A stretch of DNA of 64,000 bases from NCBI GenBank assembly GCA_965228445.1, contig OZ245813.1, positions 1,178,001 through 1,242,000 of the forward strand, in the 5' to 3' direction. Positions 8,970 through 17,836 of this stretch are shown one piece after another (positions within the stretch are counted from its first letter, which is position 1; each line of letters opens with the position of its first letter). The notes below the pieces were generated by a model that was given only the letters and a program-made list of their open reading frames with translations, was not told where the DNA came from and did not search any database. The DNA comes from Thalassobaculum sp965228445. GTDB taxonomy: Bacteria > Pseudomonadota > Alphaproteobacteria > Thalassobaculales > Thalassobaculaceae. Position numbers and translations under genes: made by a program.

Positions 8970-9076
8970 TTCCCGGCCCTGCGCCGGGGCCCAGAGCCTA
9001 GCCCGCTGGAACGGTCGGGACCGAACTCCGACGCTCCAGCACACTCCCTTCCTCGGTCCCGGCTCAGGGCCGGGAA
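8970..9076. repeat. Imperfect long inverted repeat (extragenic)
   Basis: Arms of 22 bases at 8970-8991 and 9055-9076 form an imperfect inverted repeat built on TTCCCGGCCCTG-GCCGGG. A second, shorter pair lies inside (GCTGGAACG against CGCTCCAGC). The layout copies the perfect element at 63722-63837. It sits between two convergent genes, so it may act as a structure at transcript ends. Confidence 0.6.
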
Positions 9077-9100
9077 AAGGTTGAGGAAGGTCACACGCCC

Positions 9101-10630
9101 CTAAACCGGCGGCGTCCAGGTGGTCTGCGGATCGAGCGGGTAGACCGGCCGCGGCAGCCCCTTCCAGTCGAAATTCGCCAGGTTCGGCGAGGTCAGCCCC
9201 GGCACGTCGACCTCGATGATCCGCTCCGGCGGGAACAGGTGCTGGAAGCCGGCGCGGAAATGGCCGCGGGACTTCACCACGATCGAGCGCGCGCCGACGA
9301 CGTCCAGGCCCAGCTCCTCGATGAAGTCGGTGGACAGGCACTGCTGGCGCTTGGTGATGACGATCAGGGTGATGCCGTCCAGCGCCAGGATCGCGGTGTC
9401 CCCCAGGCTGACGCTCTTGCCCTCGACCATGCCGTAGCGGCCGACGAACTCGCCGTCATGCAGCCGCACGACCCGGGCGTCCCATTCCAGCGGATCGGAA
9501 TAGTTGGCCGTCTCCTCGGTGTTCATCTTGGCCCGGAAGGAACCGCCCTCGCCCGCCGCCTGGGCCTGCTTCACCAGGGCCGGGTCGTAGAACACGGCGA
9601 AGACCGCCCCGTGCACGCCCGCCTCCAGGAACGCCTTGAGGATGTACGTTGTGTTGCCGCGCCCGCCGCCGCCGGGATTGTCGGCCGGATCGGCGAAGAG
9701 CAGCGAGGGCAGCACCTCGTCCGCCCCGACCGCCTGGGCCTTCGCCACCGCCGCGTCGAGGGCCAGCATGTTGGTCTGATAGCGCTCGTGCTCGGCCCAG
9801 CCGGCCTTGGCCAGCTCGATCGCCAGCGCCTTGGCATGGGCCGGATCGTTGCGGGTGGTGACGATCACCGTCATGCCGTTCTTCGGCGTGTCGGCGAAGG
9901 CGAAGCCGGAGACGATGGAGACGTTCATCACCCGCTCGTCCAGCTTGGTCTGACCGAGCCGGATCAGGTCGCCATAGGGATGCCCCTCGGCGGTGAGCTG
10001 GGTGACCGACGGGGCAACCAGCGGCAGCCGCACCCGGTACGCGGTCGGCTTAACCCCGGTGGTGAACATCTCGTCCATCAGCGTGGCCGCCTCCGCCCCG
10101 CGCTCGTAGATGTCCACATGCGGGTTCTGGCGGTAGCCGATCAGGATGTCGGCACTGTCCATCATGATTTCGGAGATGTTGCAGTGCAGGTCCAGGGTCG
10201 CCACCACGGCCACGTCCGGGCCGACGCAGCGGCGCACCAGGGCGAAGACCTCCCCGTCCGGGTCATGGGTGTGGGTGGCGGTCGCCCCGCCATGCTCGGC
10301 GATATAGACACCGTCCAGCTTGCCGGCGGCCTTCAGGCCCGCTTCGAACTCGGCGAGCAGCTCGTTGAAGAACGCCTCCTCCACCGGGCCGGCGGGCTGC
10401 GAAGCGGCATGGGTGACCGGCACCGGCTTCCAGCCGTCGCGGCCGTATGTCTCGTCCATCACCGCATAGAAGCCGCGGATGCCGTTATAGAGCGGCGACG
10501 GCTCCTGGCGCGCCAACTCGGTGATCTCGGCGCCGCGGTAATAGCCCCGCTGCTCGAAATCCCAGCGCTTGCAGGGCGGCGCGAAGGCGTTGCTCTCCAG
10601 CGAGAATCCGAGGATGGCGATGCGTTTCAT
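9101..10630 (-). CDS. M81 family metallopeptidase (MlrC/microcystinase C-like), first copy
   Basis: 509 aa protein of the M81 family, whose founding member MlrC hydrolyses linearised microcystin peptides; most members have unknown substrates. Family motifs are present: EHGGAT, TLDLHCNIS and HVDIYERG, supplying likely zinc ligands (Asp/His), and the central ADPADNPGGGGRGNT loop. The start ATG at 10630 begins MKRIAILGFSLESNAF, the usual N-terminus; upstream in-frame codons have no support. No signal peptide, so cytoplasmic. It has no transporter beside it, unlike the second copy at 58450-59958. Confidence 0.88.
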   Translation of the reverse strand: MKRIAILGFSLESNAFAPPCKRWDFEQRGYYRGAEITELARQEPSPLYNGIRGFYAVMDETYGRDGWKPVPVTHAASQPAGPVEEAFFNELLAEFEAGLKAAGKLDGVYIAEHGGATATHTHDPDGEVFALVRRCVGPDVAVVATLDLHCNISEIMMDSADILIGYRQNPHVDIYERGAEAATLMDEMFTTGVKPTAYRVRLPLVAPSVTQLTAEGHPYGDLIRLGQTKLDERVMNVSIVSGFAFADTPKNGMTVIVTTRNDPAHAKALAIELAKAGWAEHERYQTNMLALDAAVAKAQAVGADEVLPSLLFADPADNPGGGGRGNTTYILKAFLEAGVHGAVFAVFYDPALVKQAQAAGEGGSFRAKMNTEETANYSDPLEWDARVVRLHDGEFVGRYGMVEGKSVSLGDTAILALDGITLIVITKRQQCLSTDFIEELGLDVVGARSIVVKSRGHFRAGFQHLFPPERIIEVDVPGLTSPNLANFDWKGLPRPVYPLDPQTTWTPPV

Positions 10631-10765
10631 GGGATTTCCTTGGCTTGGCTCGGCAGTCCGCAGCCCAGGGCGGACCGCAGCGGGACCGGCGGCAGGGCGC
10701 CGGTCGGGCTCGCGTCCATCATCCACCGAATTGCGGCCAGGGCAATCCTCGGAAGTCGGTCTGTG

Positions 10766-11962
10766 TCACCGTTCGTCGGTGGTCTGGGCGTCGGTGACGG
10801 GCGGCCGGGTCGCAGCGGCCGGCGGCCAGCTCGGTCCTGCCGGCTGCACCGGCGCCAGCCAGGCCCAGACCGGCAACCAGCGGGTGGCGTAGAACACGGC
10901 ACGGCGGATCGGCTGCCAGAACGAGCCGAGCAGCAGAACACCGATTCCCAGCACCAGCAGGATCTGGGCGATCGAGCCGGACCAGCCGAGCTGCGCGGAG
11001 CCGAACGCACCGTACAGCACCACGCCCCACGCCAGGATCGACGACAGGATCAGGCTGCGCCGGTCGATGACGAGCGCGACCAGGGCCAGGGCGACGAGGC
11101 TGACGACGAGCAGCGCCCATTGCTGGGTCGATACGTCGATCACCCCGGCACTGTTGGTGACGATGCGAAGCGCCTGCGGTCCGACGACCCCCATGACGAT
11201 GTAGGGGGCCGACACGGCATGCAGCCAGAACGCCGCATCGGACCGCCAGGTCAGGCGCATCCGGTCTCGAATATCCAGAGCGATGGCCGCGGCCAGGATG
11301 ACCAGGCCGATGAGAACGGCCGCGGCTCTGAAGCCCCAGCCCGCGTCCGGCCCGCCGCCGATAAGGCTCAGAAGCGACAGCGAGGCGCAGCCCGCGAACA
11401 GGCCGAGCGCGATCGGCAGCTTGAACCTGAGGAAGAACAGGAGCGCGAGCAGGCCGAACGCATGCACCGTCCTGAACCAGTCGGAATTCCAGGCGAACTC
11501 GTCGGCCGGCGTCGCGGACGGGGCCGCCCACGCGGTGACCGCATGCAGGGCCGAGGCGAGCGGATCGACCAGGAACCCGGCTATGATCAGCAGCAGAACC
11601 AGTCCCGTCAGGGCCGAGCGCCGGCGCGGCACCAGGAGCTCAGCCAGAAGCCAGAACACCGCGCCCCCGGCCACCGCCTCGACGAGACCCCGCATGACCG
11701 GGTTGGCCATCAGTCCGCCGGACGCCGGATCCCAGATCGACTGCGACACCCAGGGCAGCAGGAAATGGACGGCGACCGAGACCAGCCCCACTCCGACGGA
11801 AATGAACACGTCGTTGAAGTCGCGGATCACCCGGAACCGCTCCTGCGGCCCCCTCGGGTCGAAGACGGGCCGCGCCGCCGCGAGGGCGAGAAGCCGCTGT
11901 TCCTGGTCCGGGCTGATGATCCCTTCGGAGACCGCCTCGCCCAGCAGCCGTGCGTCCAGCAC
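10766..11962 (-). CDS. Multi-pass membrane protein, DUF2157-like
   Basis: 398 aa. A soluble N-terminal segment (about 1-45; EGIISPDQEQRLL resembles the start of DUF2157-type proteins) is followed by a long series of hydrophobic segments, roughly ten, with few charged loops and no catalytic motif that I can see. It begins with GTG 3 bases after the dnaE stop codon, so it is probably co-transcribed with dnaE. The function is unknown, and the DUF assignment is tentative. Confidence 0.7.
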   Translation of the reverse strand: MLDARLLGEAVSEGIISPDQEQRLLALAAARPVFDPRGPQERFRVIRDFNDVFISVGVGLVSVAVHFLLPWVSQSIWDPASGGLMANPVMRGLVEAVAGGAVFWLLAELLVPRRRSALTGLVLLLIIAGFLVDPLASALHAVTAWAAPSATPADEFAWNSDWFRTVHAFGLLALLFFLRFKLPIALGLFAGCASLSLLSLIGGGPDAGWGFRAAAVLIGLVILAAAIALDIRDRMRLTWRSDAAFWLHAVSAPYIVMGVVGPQALRIVTNSAGVIDVSTQQWALLVVSLVALALVALVIDRRSLILSSILAWGVVLYGAFGSAQLGWSGSIAQILLVLGIGVLLLGSFWQPIRRAVFYATRWLPVWAWLAPVQPAGPSWPPAAATRPPVTDAQTTDER

Positions 11963-11965
11963 CGC

Positions 11966-14900
11966 CTACAGATCCCGCACGTAGTCGATGCCCGGCAGCG
12001 CCTTCACGGCACCGCGCAGGCGGCTCGATACCTGATAGGCCTCGGGCAGCTTGATGCGCACGTCGCCGCGGGCGGTCGGGACCACCACATGGATCCGGCC
12101 GCGGCCCCTGCCCTCGTTCTGGATCAGGTTCTTCAGCGGCTCCAGCGGCGAGATGTCGTGCAGGAAGATCTCCAGTCCCGCCGCCGTGCGCTCCACCGCC
12201 TTGTCGAGCGGCTCCACCGAGGAGGCGAGCAGACGCAGGTTGTCGTCCTCGATCCGGGCGTCGGCGCGGACCAGCAGCGGCTCCCCCGCGTCCAGCAGGT
12301 CCCGGCAGGAGGCCAGCACCTCGGAGAACATGGTCACCTCGAACACGCCGGTCCGATCGGTAAGCTGGGCGAAGGCGAAACGGTTGCCGGATTTCGACGT
12401 CCGGATCTGCCGGCCGACCACGATTCCCGCCAGCACCAGCCGGGTCTGGCCGCCCTTGCGCACCGCCGCCGCATGAGCCTCGGTGGAGGACACCACCTCC
12501 AGCCGGGCGAGGCTTTCGGCATAGGCGTCGAGCGGGTGGGCCGAGAGATAGAAACCGAGCGCGTCAAACTCCTCCTTCAACCGGTCCATCTGCGGCCATT
12601 CCGGACGACTCTTCAGACGAATGTCCTGCTCCGGAGCCGCCCCGCCATCGACGGCGAACAGGCTCACCTGGTTGGACTTCCGCTCACTTGCCGCGAGGCT
12701 CACATGGCGGACGACAGTCTCAAGGCTTTCAAATAGTTCCGCACGGTTTTTATGAAGTTGATCGAAGGCGCCGGCCCGCACCAGATTCTCCAGAAGCCGC
12801 TTGTTCACCTGGGTCGGGTCGGCGCGGTCGGCGAACTCGGCCAGACTCTTGAACGGACCGTCCGCCTCGCGGGTCTCGACCAGCGCATCCATGGCAGAAC
12901 CGCCGACATTCTTCACCGCCGCCAGGGCGTAGCGGATGCCGTAGCTGCCGTCGGCCTGCTTCTCGACCGAGAAGTCGCGGCGTGACTTGTTGATGTCGGG
13001 CGGCAGGAGCTCGATCTTAAGCTTCTGCAATTCCTGACGAAACACGTTGAGCTTGTCGGTGTTCCCCATGTCGTAGGTCATCGACGCGGCCAGGAATTCG
13101 ACCGGGTAGTTCGCCTTCAGATAAGCGGTGTGATAGCTGACCAGGGCATAGGCGGCGGCGTGCGACTTGTTAAAGCCGTAGCCGGCGAAGGCGGCGATCT
13201 GGTCGAAGATGCCGCTGGCCTGGGCCTTGTCCACGCCCTGCTCGACGGCGCCGTTCACGAACTTCTCGCGCTGGGCGTCCATCTCCTCCTTGATCTTCTT
13301 ACCCATGGCCCGCCGCAGCAGGTCGGCGCCGCCGAGGGTGTAGCCGGAGAGACGCTGGGCCGCCTGCTGCACCTGCTCCTGGTAGATCATGATGCCGAAG
13401 GTCTCCTTCAGCACCGGCTCCAGGACCGGGTGCATGTAGTCCGGCTGCTCCTCGCCGTGCTTACAGGCGATGTATTTCGGGATGTTGGCCATCGGGCCCG
13501 GCCGGTACAGGGCCACCAGCGCGATGATGTCCTCGAAGCGGTCAGGGCGCAGGCGGCGCAGCACGTCGCGCATGCCCGAACTTTCAAGCTGGAACACGCC
13601 GGTGCTCTCGCCCTTGGCCAGCATGGCGTAGGTCGGCCCGTCGTCGAGCGGCACCTGGGACAGGTCGATCTCGATCCCCCGCTCCTTCAGGTGGTCGACG
13701 GCCCGCTGCAGCACGGTCAGCGTCTTCAGGCCGAGGAAGTCGAACTTCACCAGGCCCGCCTGCTCGACCCATTTCATGTTGAACTGGGTGACCGGCATGT
13801 CGGAGCGCGGGTCGCGGTAGAGCGGCACCAGATGGTCCAGCGGCCGGTCGCCGATCACCACGCCGGCGGCATGGGTGGAGGAGTTGCGGTACAGCCCCTC
13901 CAGCTTCAGCGCGGTCTTGATCAGGGCGGCGACGTTCTCGTCGGCATCGCGCTGGGCCCGAAGCTCCTCCTCGGTCTGCAGCGCCTGCTCCAGGGTCACC
14001 GGGTTGGCCGGGTTGTTCGGCACCAGCTTGCAGATCCGGTCGACCTGGCCGTAGGGCATCTCCAGCACGCGGCCGACGTCGCGCAGCGCCGCGCGGGCCT
14101 GCAGCTTACCGAATGTGATGATCTGGGCGACCCGGTCGCGGCCGTACTTCTCCTGCACGTACCGGATCACCTCGTCTCGGCGGTCCTGGCAGAAGTCGAT
14201 GTCGAAGTCGGGCATCGACACGCGTTCCGGGTTCAGGAAGCGCTCGAACAGCAGCCCCCAGCGCAGCGGGTCCAGGTCGGTGATCAGCAGCGAATAGGCG
14301 ACGAGCGAGCCGGCGCCCGATCCGCGGCCCGGACCGACCGGGATGTTCTTGGCCTTCGCCCATTTGATGAAGTCCGACACGATCAGGAAGTAGCCGGGGA
14401 AGCCCATATGCTCGATGACCCCGAGCTCCATCGCCAGCCGCTCGCGATAGGGTTTCGCCGCCTCCACCCGGGCCGCCTCGTCCATCTCGGCGGTGTAGAC
14501 ATGGGCCGCGAGCCGGCCCTCCAGCCCCTCCTCCGCCTGGGCCCGCAGCTCCTCCGCCTCGGTGCGTCCGCCCTCGGTGTCGAAGCGCGGCAGAATCGGC
14601 GCCAGCTTCTCCGGCATCACCGCGCAGCGCTTCGCGATCACCAGGGTGTTGTCGATGGCTTCCGGCAGGTCGGCGAACAGCTCGCGCATCTCCTCCGCCG
14701 TCTTGAAGCGGTGATGCGGCGTCACCCGCCAGCGCTTGGGATTGCCGATTGTGGTGCTCTGGGCGATGCAGAGCAGCACATCCTGCGGCTCGTGCATGCC
14801 CGGATCGGCGAAGAACACGTCGTTGGTCGCCACCAGCGGCAGGTGCCGGGAATAGGCCAGCTCGATCAGCGGCCCCTCGATCTGGTTCTCCTCGTCCAGG

Positions 14901-15457
14901 AAGTGCCGCTGCAGCTCGATATAGAGCCGGTCGGGAAACAGAGCCTGGAGCCGGCTCAGCATGGCCTCCGCATCGCTGCGGCGACCCTCCAGCAGCAGCC
15001 GGCCCACGCCGCCCTTCAGGCCCCCGGTGAGCCCGATCAGGCCTTCCGTCCGTCCCTCCATGTCGTCCAGGGAGATCTGCGGCGCCTCCTCCCCGGTGCC
15101 GTCGAGGAAGGCCTGGCTGACCAGGCTCATCAGATTGCGGTAGCCGGCCTCGTTCTGGGCGATCAGGGGAAGCTGGTCCGGCAGAACGTCCCGGCCGCCC
15201 ACGACCCGGAGCCCGCGCCGCTCGGTATCGACCGGGCGCCGGATGTTGAGCTGCACGCCGACGATCGGCTGCACGCCCTCGCCCGACGCCGTCACCGCGA
15301 ATTCCAGCGCGCCGAACATGTTGCCGCTGTCGGTCATCGCGACCGCCGGCATGTTGTTCTGCTTCGCCAGCTTCACCAGTTGCTTGGCGTGAATCGCCCC
15401 CTCCGCCAGGGAATAGGCGGAATGCACACGGAGATGGACGAAATCGGCGTGGGTCAT
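11966..15457 (-). CDS. dnaE: DNA polymerase III subunit alpha
   Basis: Replicative polymerase catalytic subunit, DnaE1 type, 1163 aa. An N-terminal PHP domain starts at VHLRVHSAYSLAEGA; the polymerase palm has GPGRGSGAGSLVAY and the catalytic acidic motif PDFDIDF at residues 416-422; the finger and tandem helix-hairpin-helix regions (YGFNKSHAAAYA) and a C-terminal OB fold (residues about 985-1060) follow. ATG at 15457 has GGAGG 7 bases upstream. Length is normal and no domain is missing. It is transcribed away from the pentapeptide gene and continues into a membrane-protein gene. Confidence 0.97.
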   Translation of the reverse strand: MTHADFVHLRVHSAYSLAEGAIHAKQLVKLAKQNNMPAVAMTDSGNMFGALEFAVTASGEGVQPIVGVQLNIRRPVDTERRGLRVVGGRDVLPDQLPLIAQNEAGYRNLMSLVSQAFLDGTGEEAPQISLDDMEGRTEGLIGLTGGLKGGVGRLLLEGRRSDAEAMLSRLQALFPDRLYIELQRHFLDEENQIEGPLIELAYSRHLPLVATNDVFFADPGMHEPQDVLLCIAQSTTIGNPKRWRVTPHHRFKTAEEMRELFADLPEAIDNTLVIAKRCAVMPEKLAPILPRFDTEGGRTEAEELRAQAEEGLEGRLAAHVYTAEMDEAARVEAAKPYRERLAMELGVIEHMGFPGYFLIVSDFIKWAKAKNIPVGPGRGSGAGSLVAYSLLITDLDPLRWGLLFERFLNPERVSMPDFDIDFCQDRRDEVIRYVQEKYGRDRVAQIITFGKLQARAALRDVGRVLEMPYGQVDRICKLVPNNPANPVTLEQALQTEEELRAQRDADENVAALIKTALKLEGLYRNSSTHAAGVVIGDRPLDHLVPLYRDPRSDMPVTQFNMKWVEQAGLVKFDFLGLKTLTVLQRAVDHLKERGIEIDLSQVPLDDGPTYAMLAKGESTGVFQLESSGMRDVLRRLRPDRFEDIIALVALYRPGPMANIPKYIACKHGEEQPDYMHPVLEPVLKETFGIMIYQEQVQQAAQRLSGYTLGGADLLRRAMGKKIKEEMDAQREKFVNGAVEQGVDKAQASGIFDQIAAFAGYGFNKSHAAAYALVSYHTAYLKANYPVEFLAASMTYDMGNTDKLNVFRQELQKLKIELLPPDINKSRRDFSVEKQADGSYGIRYALAAVKNVGGSAMDALVETREADGPFKSLAEFADRADPTQVNKRLLENLVRAGAFDQLHKNRAELFESLETVVRHVSLAASERKSNQVSLFAVDGGAAPEQDIRLKSRPEWPQMDRLKEEFDALGFYLSAHPLDAYAESLARLEVVSSTEAHAAAVRKGGQTRLVLAGIVVGRQIRTSKSGNRFAFAQLTDRTGVFEVTMFSEVLASCRDLLDAGEPLLVRADARIEDDNLRLLASSVEPLDKAVERTAAGLEIFLHDISPLEPLKNLIQNEGRGRGRIHVVVPTARGDVRIKLPEAYQVSSRLRGAVKALPGIDYVRDL

Positions 15458-15691
15458 GCGGGAGCCTCCGGAGGAATAGCCGATCTTCCCACGCCAACGC
15501 GGCCGGGTCACCCGGGTCGATCCAACCGAAGCAGGTCGCCCCGTTCCGCCCGGCCCGGACCGCCGTCCGGTGCCGGGAATCGCCGCCGGTCCGCCGCCTC
15601 GCACCGGAAGGTCAAGTCGAATTGGATAAGCCTAAAATTCTATCTAAATCTCCGAGACGCTTATGTTTTTTTTCGCATCGGGGCACTGAAG

Positions 15692-15706
15692 TTAAGACAG
15701 TTTTAA
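15692..15706. promoter_or_regulatory. CtrA-type binding box TTAA-N7-TTAA
   Basis: An exact TTAA-GACAGTT-TTAA, the consensus for the alphaproteobacterial cell-cycle regulator CtrA. It lies in the 298-base divergent region between dnaE (start 15457) and the pentapeptide gene (start 15756), 50 bases before the latter's start codon. The region is markedly A/T-rich for this genome. A weak promoter-like pair (TTGGAT, 17 bases, TAAATC) lies upstream at about 15622. By match alone the box is convincing; occupancy is inference. Confidence 0.55.
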
Positions 15707-15755
15707 GTCTCATAGGCGGATGATGAGGTTCAAACGTGTAGAGGTATTTGCAGAC

Positions 15756-16982
15756 ATGTCCGTCGCAGAGACCAGCGAGCCCCCGAAGACACCGTCTGAT
15801 ATCCAGGCGGTCTTCCGCTCCCATGCAGCCTATCTGCGTGGCGAGCCCGGCGGCCGGCGCTGCCTGATCAAGTCGGCCAAGTTCGACGGCCGCAAGCTGG
15901 ACAACATCAATCTGCACCAGGCCACGCTGTCGGGGTCGACCTTCACCCGCAGCTCCCTGGAGGAGACCGATCTTTCCAACGCCGACCTGTTCGCCTGCGA
16001 CTTCTCGGCGGCGAACCTGCGCAATGCCTGCCTGAACAAGGCCGACCTGCGCGGCGCGAATTTCACCCTGGCGAATCTGTCCGGGGCCAAGCTGCGCGCT
16101 GCCGATCTGCGTCCCGGCCACATCCTGCAATGGGGCGAGGAGGTCAAACGCGTCTCCAGCCTGGCCGACGCCAATCTCGACGGCGCCGACCTGACCGACG
16201 CGAACGTGTCGGAGGCCAACCTGGCCATGGCCAGCGCCAAGGGGGCGGTGTTCCACGACGTGGTGCTGCACGCGGTCAACCTGGCGGGTGCCGACCTGTC
16301 GGGCGCCGATCTGACCGGCTGCAACCTGAAGAACGCCAACCTGACCGGTACAAATCTGGACGGTGCCGATCTCAGCGGCGCCAACCTGACGGACGCGAAC
16401 CTGCGCAACGTCGATCTGTCGAAGGCGAATGTCGAGACCGCCAACATGATGGGCGCGATCCACCGCGACAGTCAGCGGCCGCTGCCGGGCGAGATCGAGG
16501 TCATGCTGCGCGAGCACAGCAAGTGGATCGCCAGCAACGGCGCGATGGGCGAGCGGGCAAACCTGAAGGACTACGACCTCACCGAGCTGGACTTCTCGAG
16601 CTGCGACGTGCGCGGCGTCTGCTTCGACGGCGCGAACCTGAAGGGCGCCGCCTTCGTGCGCTCCGAGCTGTTCCTGACCTCGTTCCAGGGCGCCAACCTG
16701 GAGGATACGGATTTCTCCTTCGCCCGGGCTTCCGGCACCAACTTCGCCGGCGCCGTCCTGGCGGGCGCGGTGTTCATCAGCACCCGGGTCGAGGATGCGG
16801 AGATCATCGGCCCGGACGGCCACAAGACCGGCCGCAGCCTGTTCGCCCGCTTCCGGGGCGCGGATCTGCACGGTGCCAATTTCGCCGGCTGTGTGCTGGA
16901 CGGGGCCGATCTCTCCGACGCCGACCTGACTGGCGCCAAGCTCGAGTTCGCCAAGATCAAGCGGGCCCGCGGCCTGGACTGA
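15756..16982 (+). CDS. Pentapeptide repeat protein
   Basis: 408 aa protein made mainly of A(D/N)LXX pentapeptide repeats, which fold as a right-handed quadrilateral beta-helix. Block 1 covers about residues 45-120, block 2 about 133-225 and block 3 about 275-405, separated by non-repeat inserts (about 120-132 and 227-268) that likely loop out or cap the helix. No signal peptide, membrane segment or catalytic domain is visible. I chose ATG at 15756: GAGGT lies 10 bases upstream and the codons before it have the A/T-rich third positions of noncoding DNA. Some family members mimic DNA and protect gyrase, but nothing here proves that role. Confidence 0.88.
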   Translation: MSVAETSEPPKTPSDIQAVFRSHAAYLRGEPGGRRCLIKSAKFDGRKLDNINLHQATLSGSTFTRSSLEETDLSNADLFACDFSAANLRNACLNKADLRGANFTLANLSGAKLRAADLRPGHILQWGEEVKRVSSLADANLDGADLTDANVSEANLAMASAKGAVFHDVVLHAVNLAGADLSGADLTGCNLKNANLTGTNLDGADLSGANLTDANLRNVDLSKANVETANMMGAIHRDSQRPLPGEIEVMLREHSKWIASNGAMGERANLKDYDLTELDFSSCDVRGVCFDGANLKGAAFVRSELFLTSFQGANLEDTDFSFARASGTNFAGAVLAGAVFISTRVEDAEIIGPDGHKTGRSLFARFRGADLHGANFAGCVLDGADLSDADLTGAKLEFAKIKRARGLD

Positions 16983-17104
16983 GAACGCGTCGAGCAACGT
17001 CGCACGATCGGATGATGCCATCGGGTCGGGTGAGGTTGCTTCCGCCGGGATCGGTCAGAACACGGTTTGCCCGCCCGAACGCGCCGCCATGAACGGATCG
17101 ACGT

Positions 17105-17836
17105 CTACAGGGTCCGTTCGACCAGCCGTCCGTCCCTGAGTTCCACCACCCGGTCCATCTGCGCCGCCAGGTCCAGGTTATGGGTGGCGATCAGCGCCGA
17201 CAGTCCGGTGCCGCGCACGATGTGGGTGAGCTGGGCGAAGACGTCCGCCGCCGTCTGCGGATCCAGGTTGCCGGTCGGCTCGTCCGCCAGCAGGACCCGC
17301 GGTACGTTGGCGATGCCGCGCACGATGGCGACCCGCTGCTGCTCGCCGCCGGACAGCCGGGCCGGCCGGTGGGTCGCCCGCTCGCTCAGCCCGACCATGT
17401 TCAGCAGCTGATCGGCCCGCTCCCGCGCCTCGCGGCGCGACAGGCCAGCGATCATCTGCGGAATCATGACGTTCTCGCGGGCCGAGAACTCCGGCAGCAG
17501 GTGGTGGAACTGGTAGACGAAACCGATGGTGGTCTGACGGAAGCGGGTGCGCTCGCCGTCGCCCAGCTCGGCGCAGTTGCGTCCGCCGACCAGGACCTTG
17601 CCGCTGGTCGGCTGCTCCAGCAGCCCGGCGATGTGCAGCAGGGTCGACTTGCCGGCGCCAGACGGTCCCACCAGGGCGACGATCTGGCCCTCGTTCAGGG
17701 TCAGGTCGATGCCGCGCAGGACCCGCAGGGACTGGTCGCCCATGCCGAAGACGCGGGTGACGCCTTCCAGCACCAGGGCCTTGCCGTCCTTGCCCGCCTG
17801 TCGCGGTGCCGGCGGCGGCGTCAGCGGCTCATTCAT
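17105..17836 (-). CDS. lolD: Lipoprotein-releasing ABC transporter ATPase LolD
   Basis: ATPase of the Lol system, which extracts lipoproteins from the inner membrane for delivery to the outer membrane. 243 aa. Walker A GPSGAGKST at residues 57-65, the Q-loop, signature LSGGEQQRV, Walker B VLLADEPTG and the switch His in LIATHNLDLA are intact. The first codons overlap the end of the permease gene by 8 bases, which supports LolD over other MacB-like ATPases. The N-terminal 20 residues are Pro-rich and variable. Confidence 0.93.
   Translation of the reverse strand: MNEPLTPPPAPRQAGKDGKALVLEGVTRVFGMGDQSLRVLRGIDLTLNEGQIVALVGPSGAGKSTLLHIAGLLEQPTSGKVLVGGRNCAELGDGERTRFRQTTIGFVYQFHHLLPEFSARENVMIPQMIAGLSRREARERADQLLNMVGLSERATHRPARLSGGEQQRVAIVRGIANVPRVLLADEPTGNLDPQTAADVFAQLTHIVRGTGLSALIATHNLDLAAQMDRVVELRDGRLVERTL

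Noticed and set aside
13130..15706. An 858-codon open frame opposite dnaE
   Set aside because: Same reason: it is antisense to the polymerase domains, has no ribosome-binding site and its product is low in complexity.
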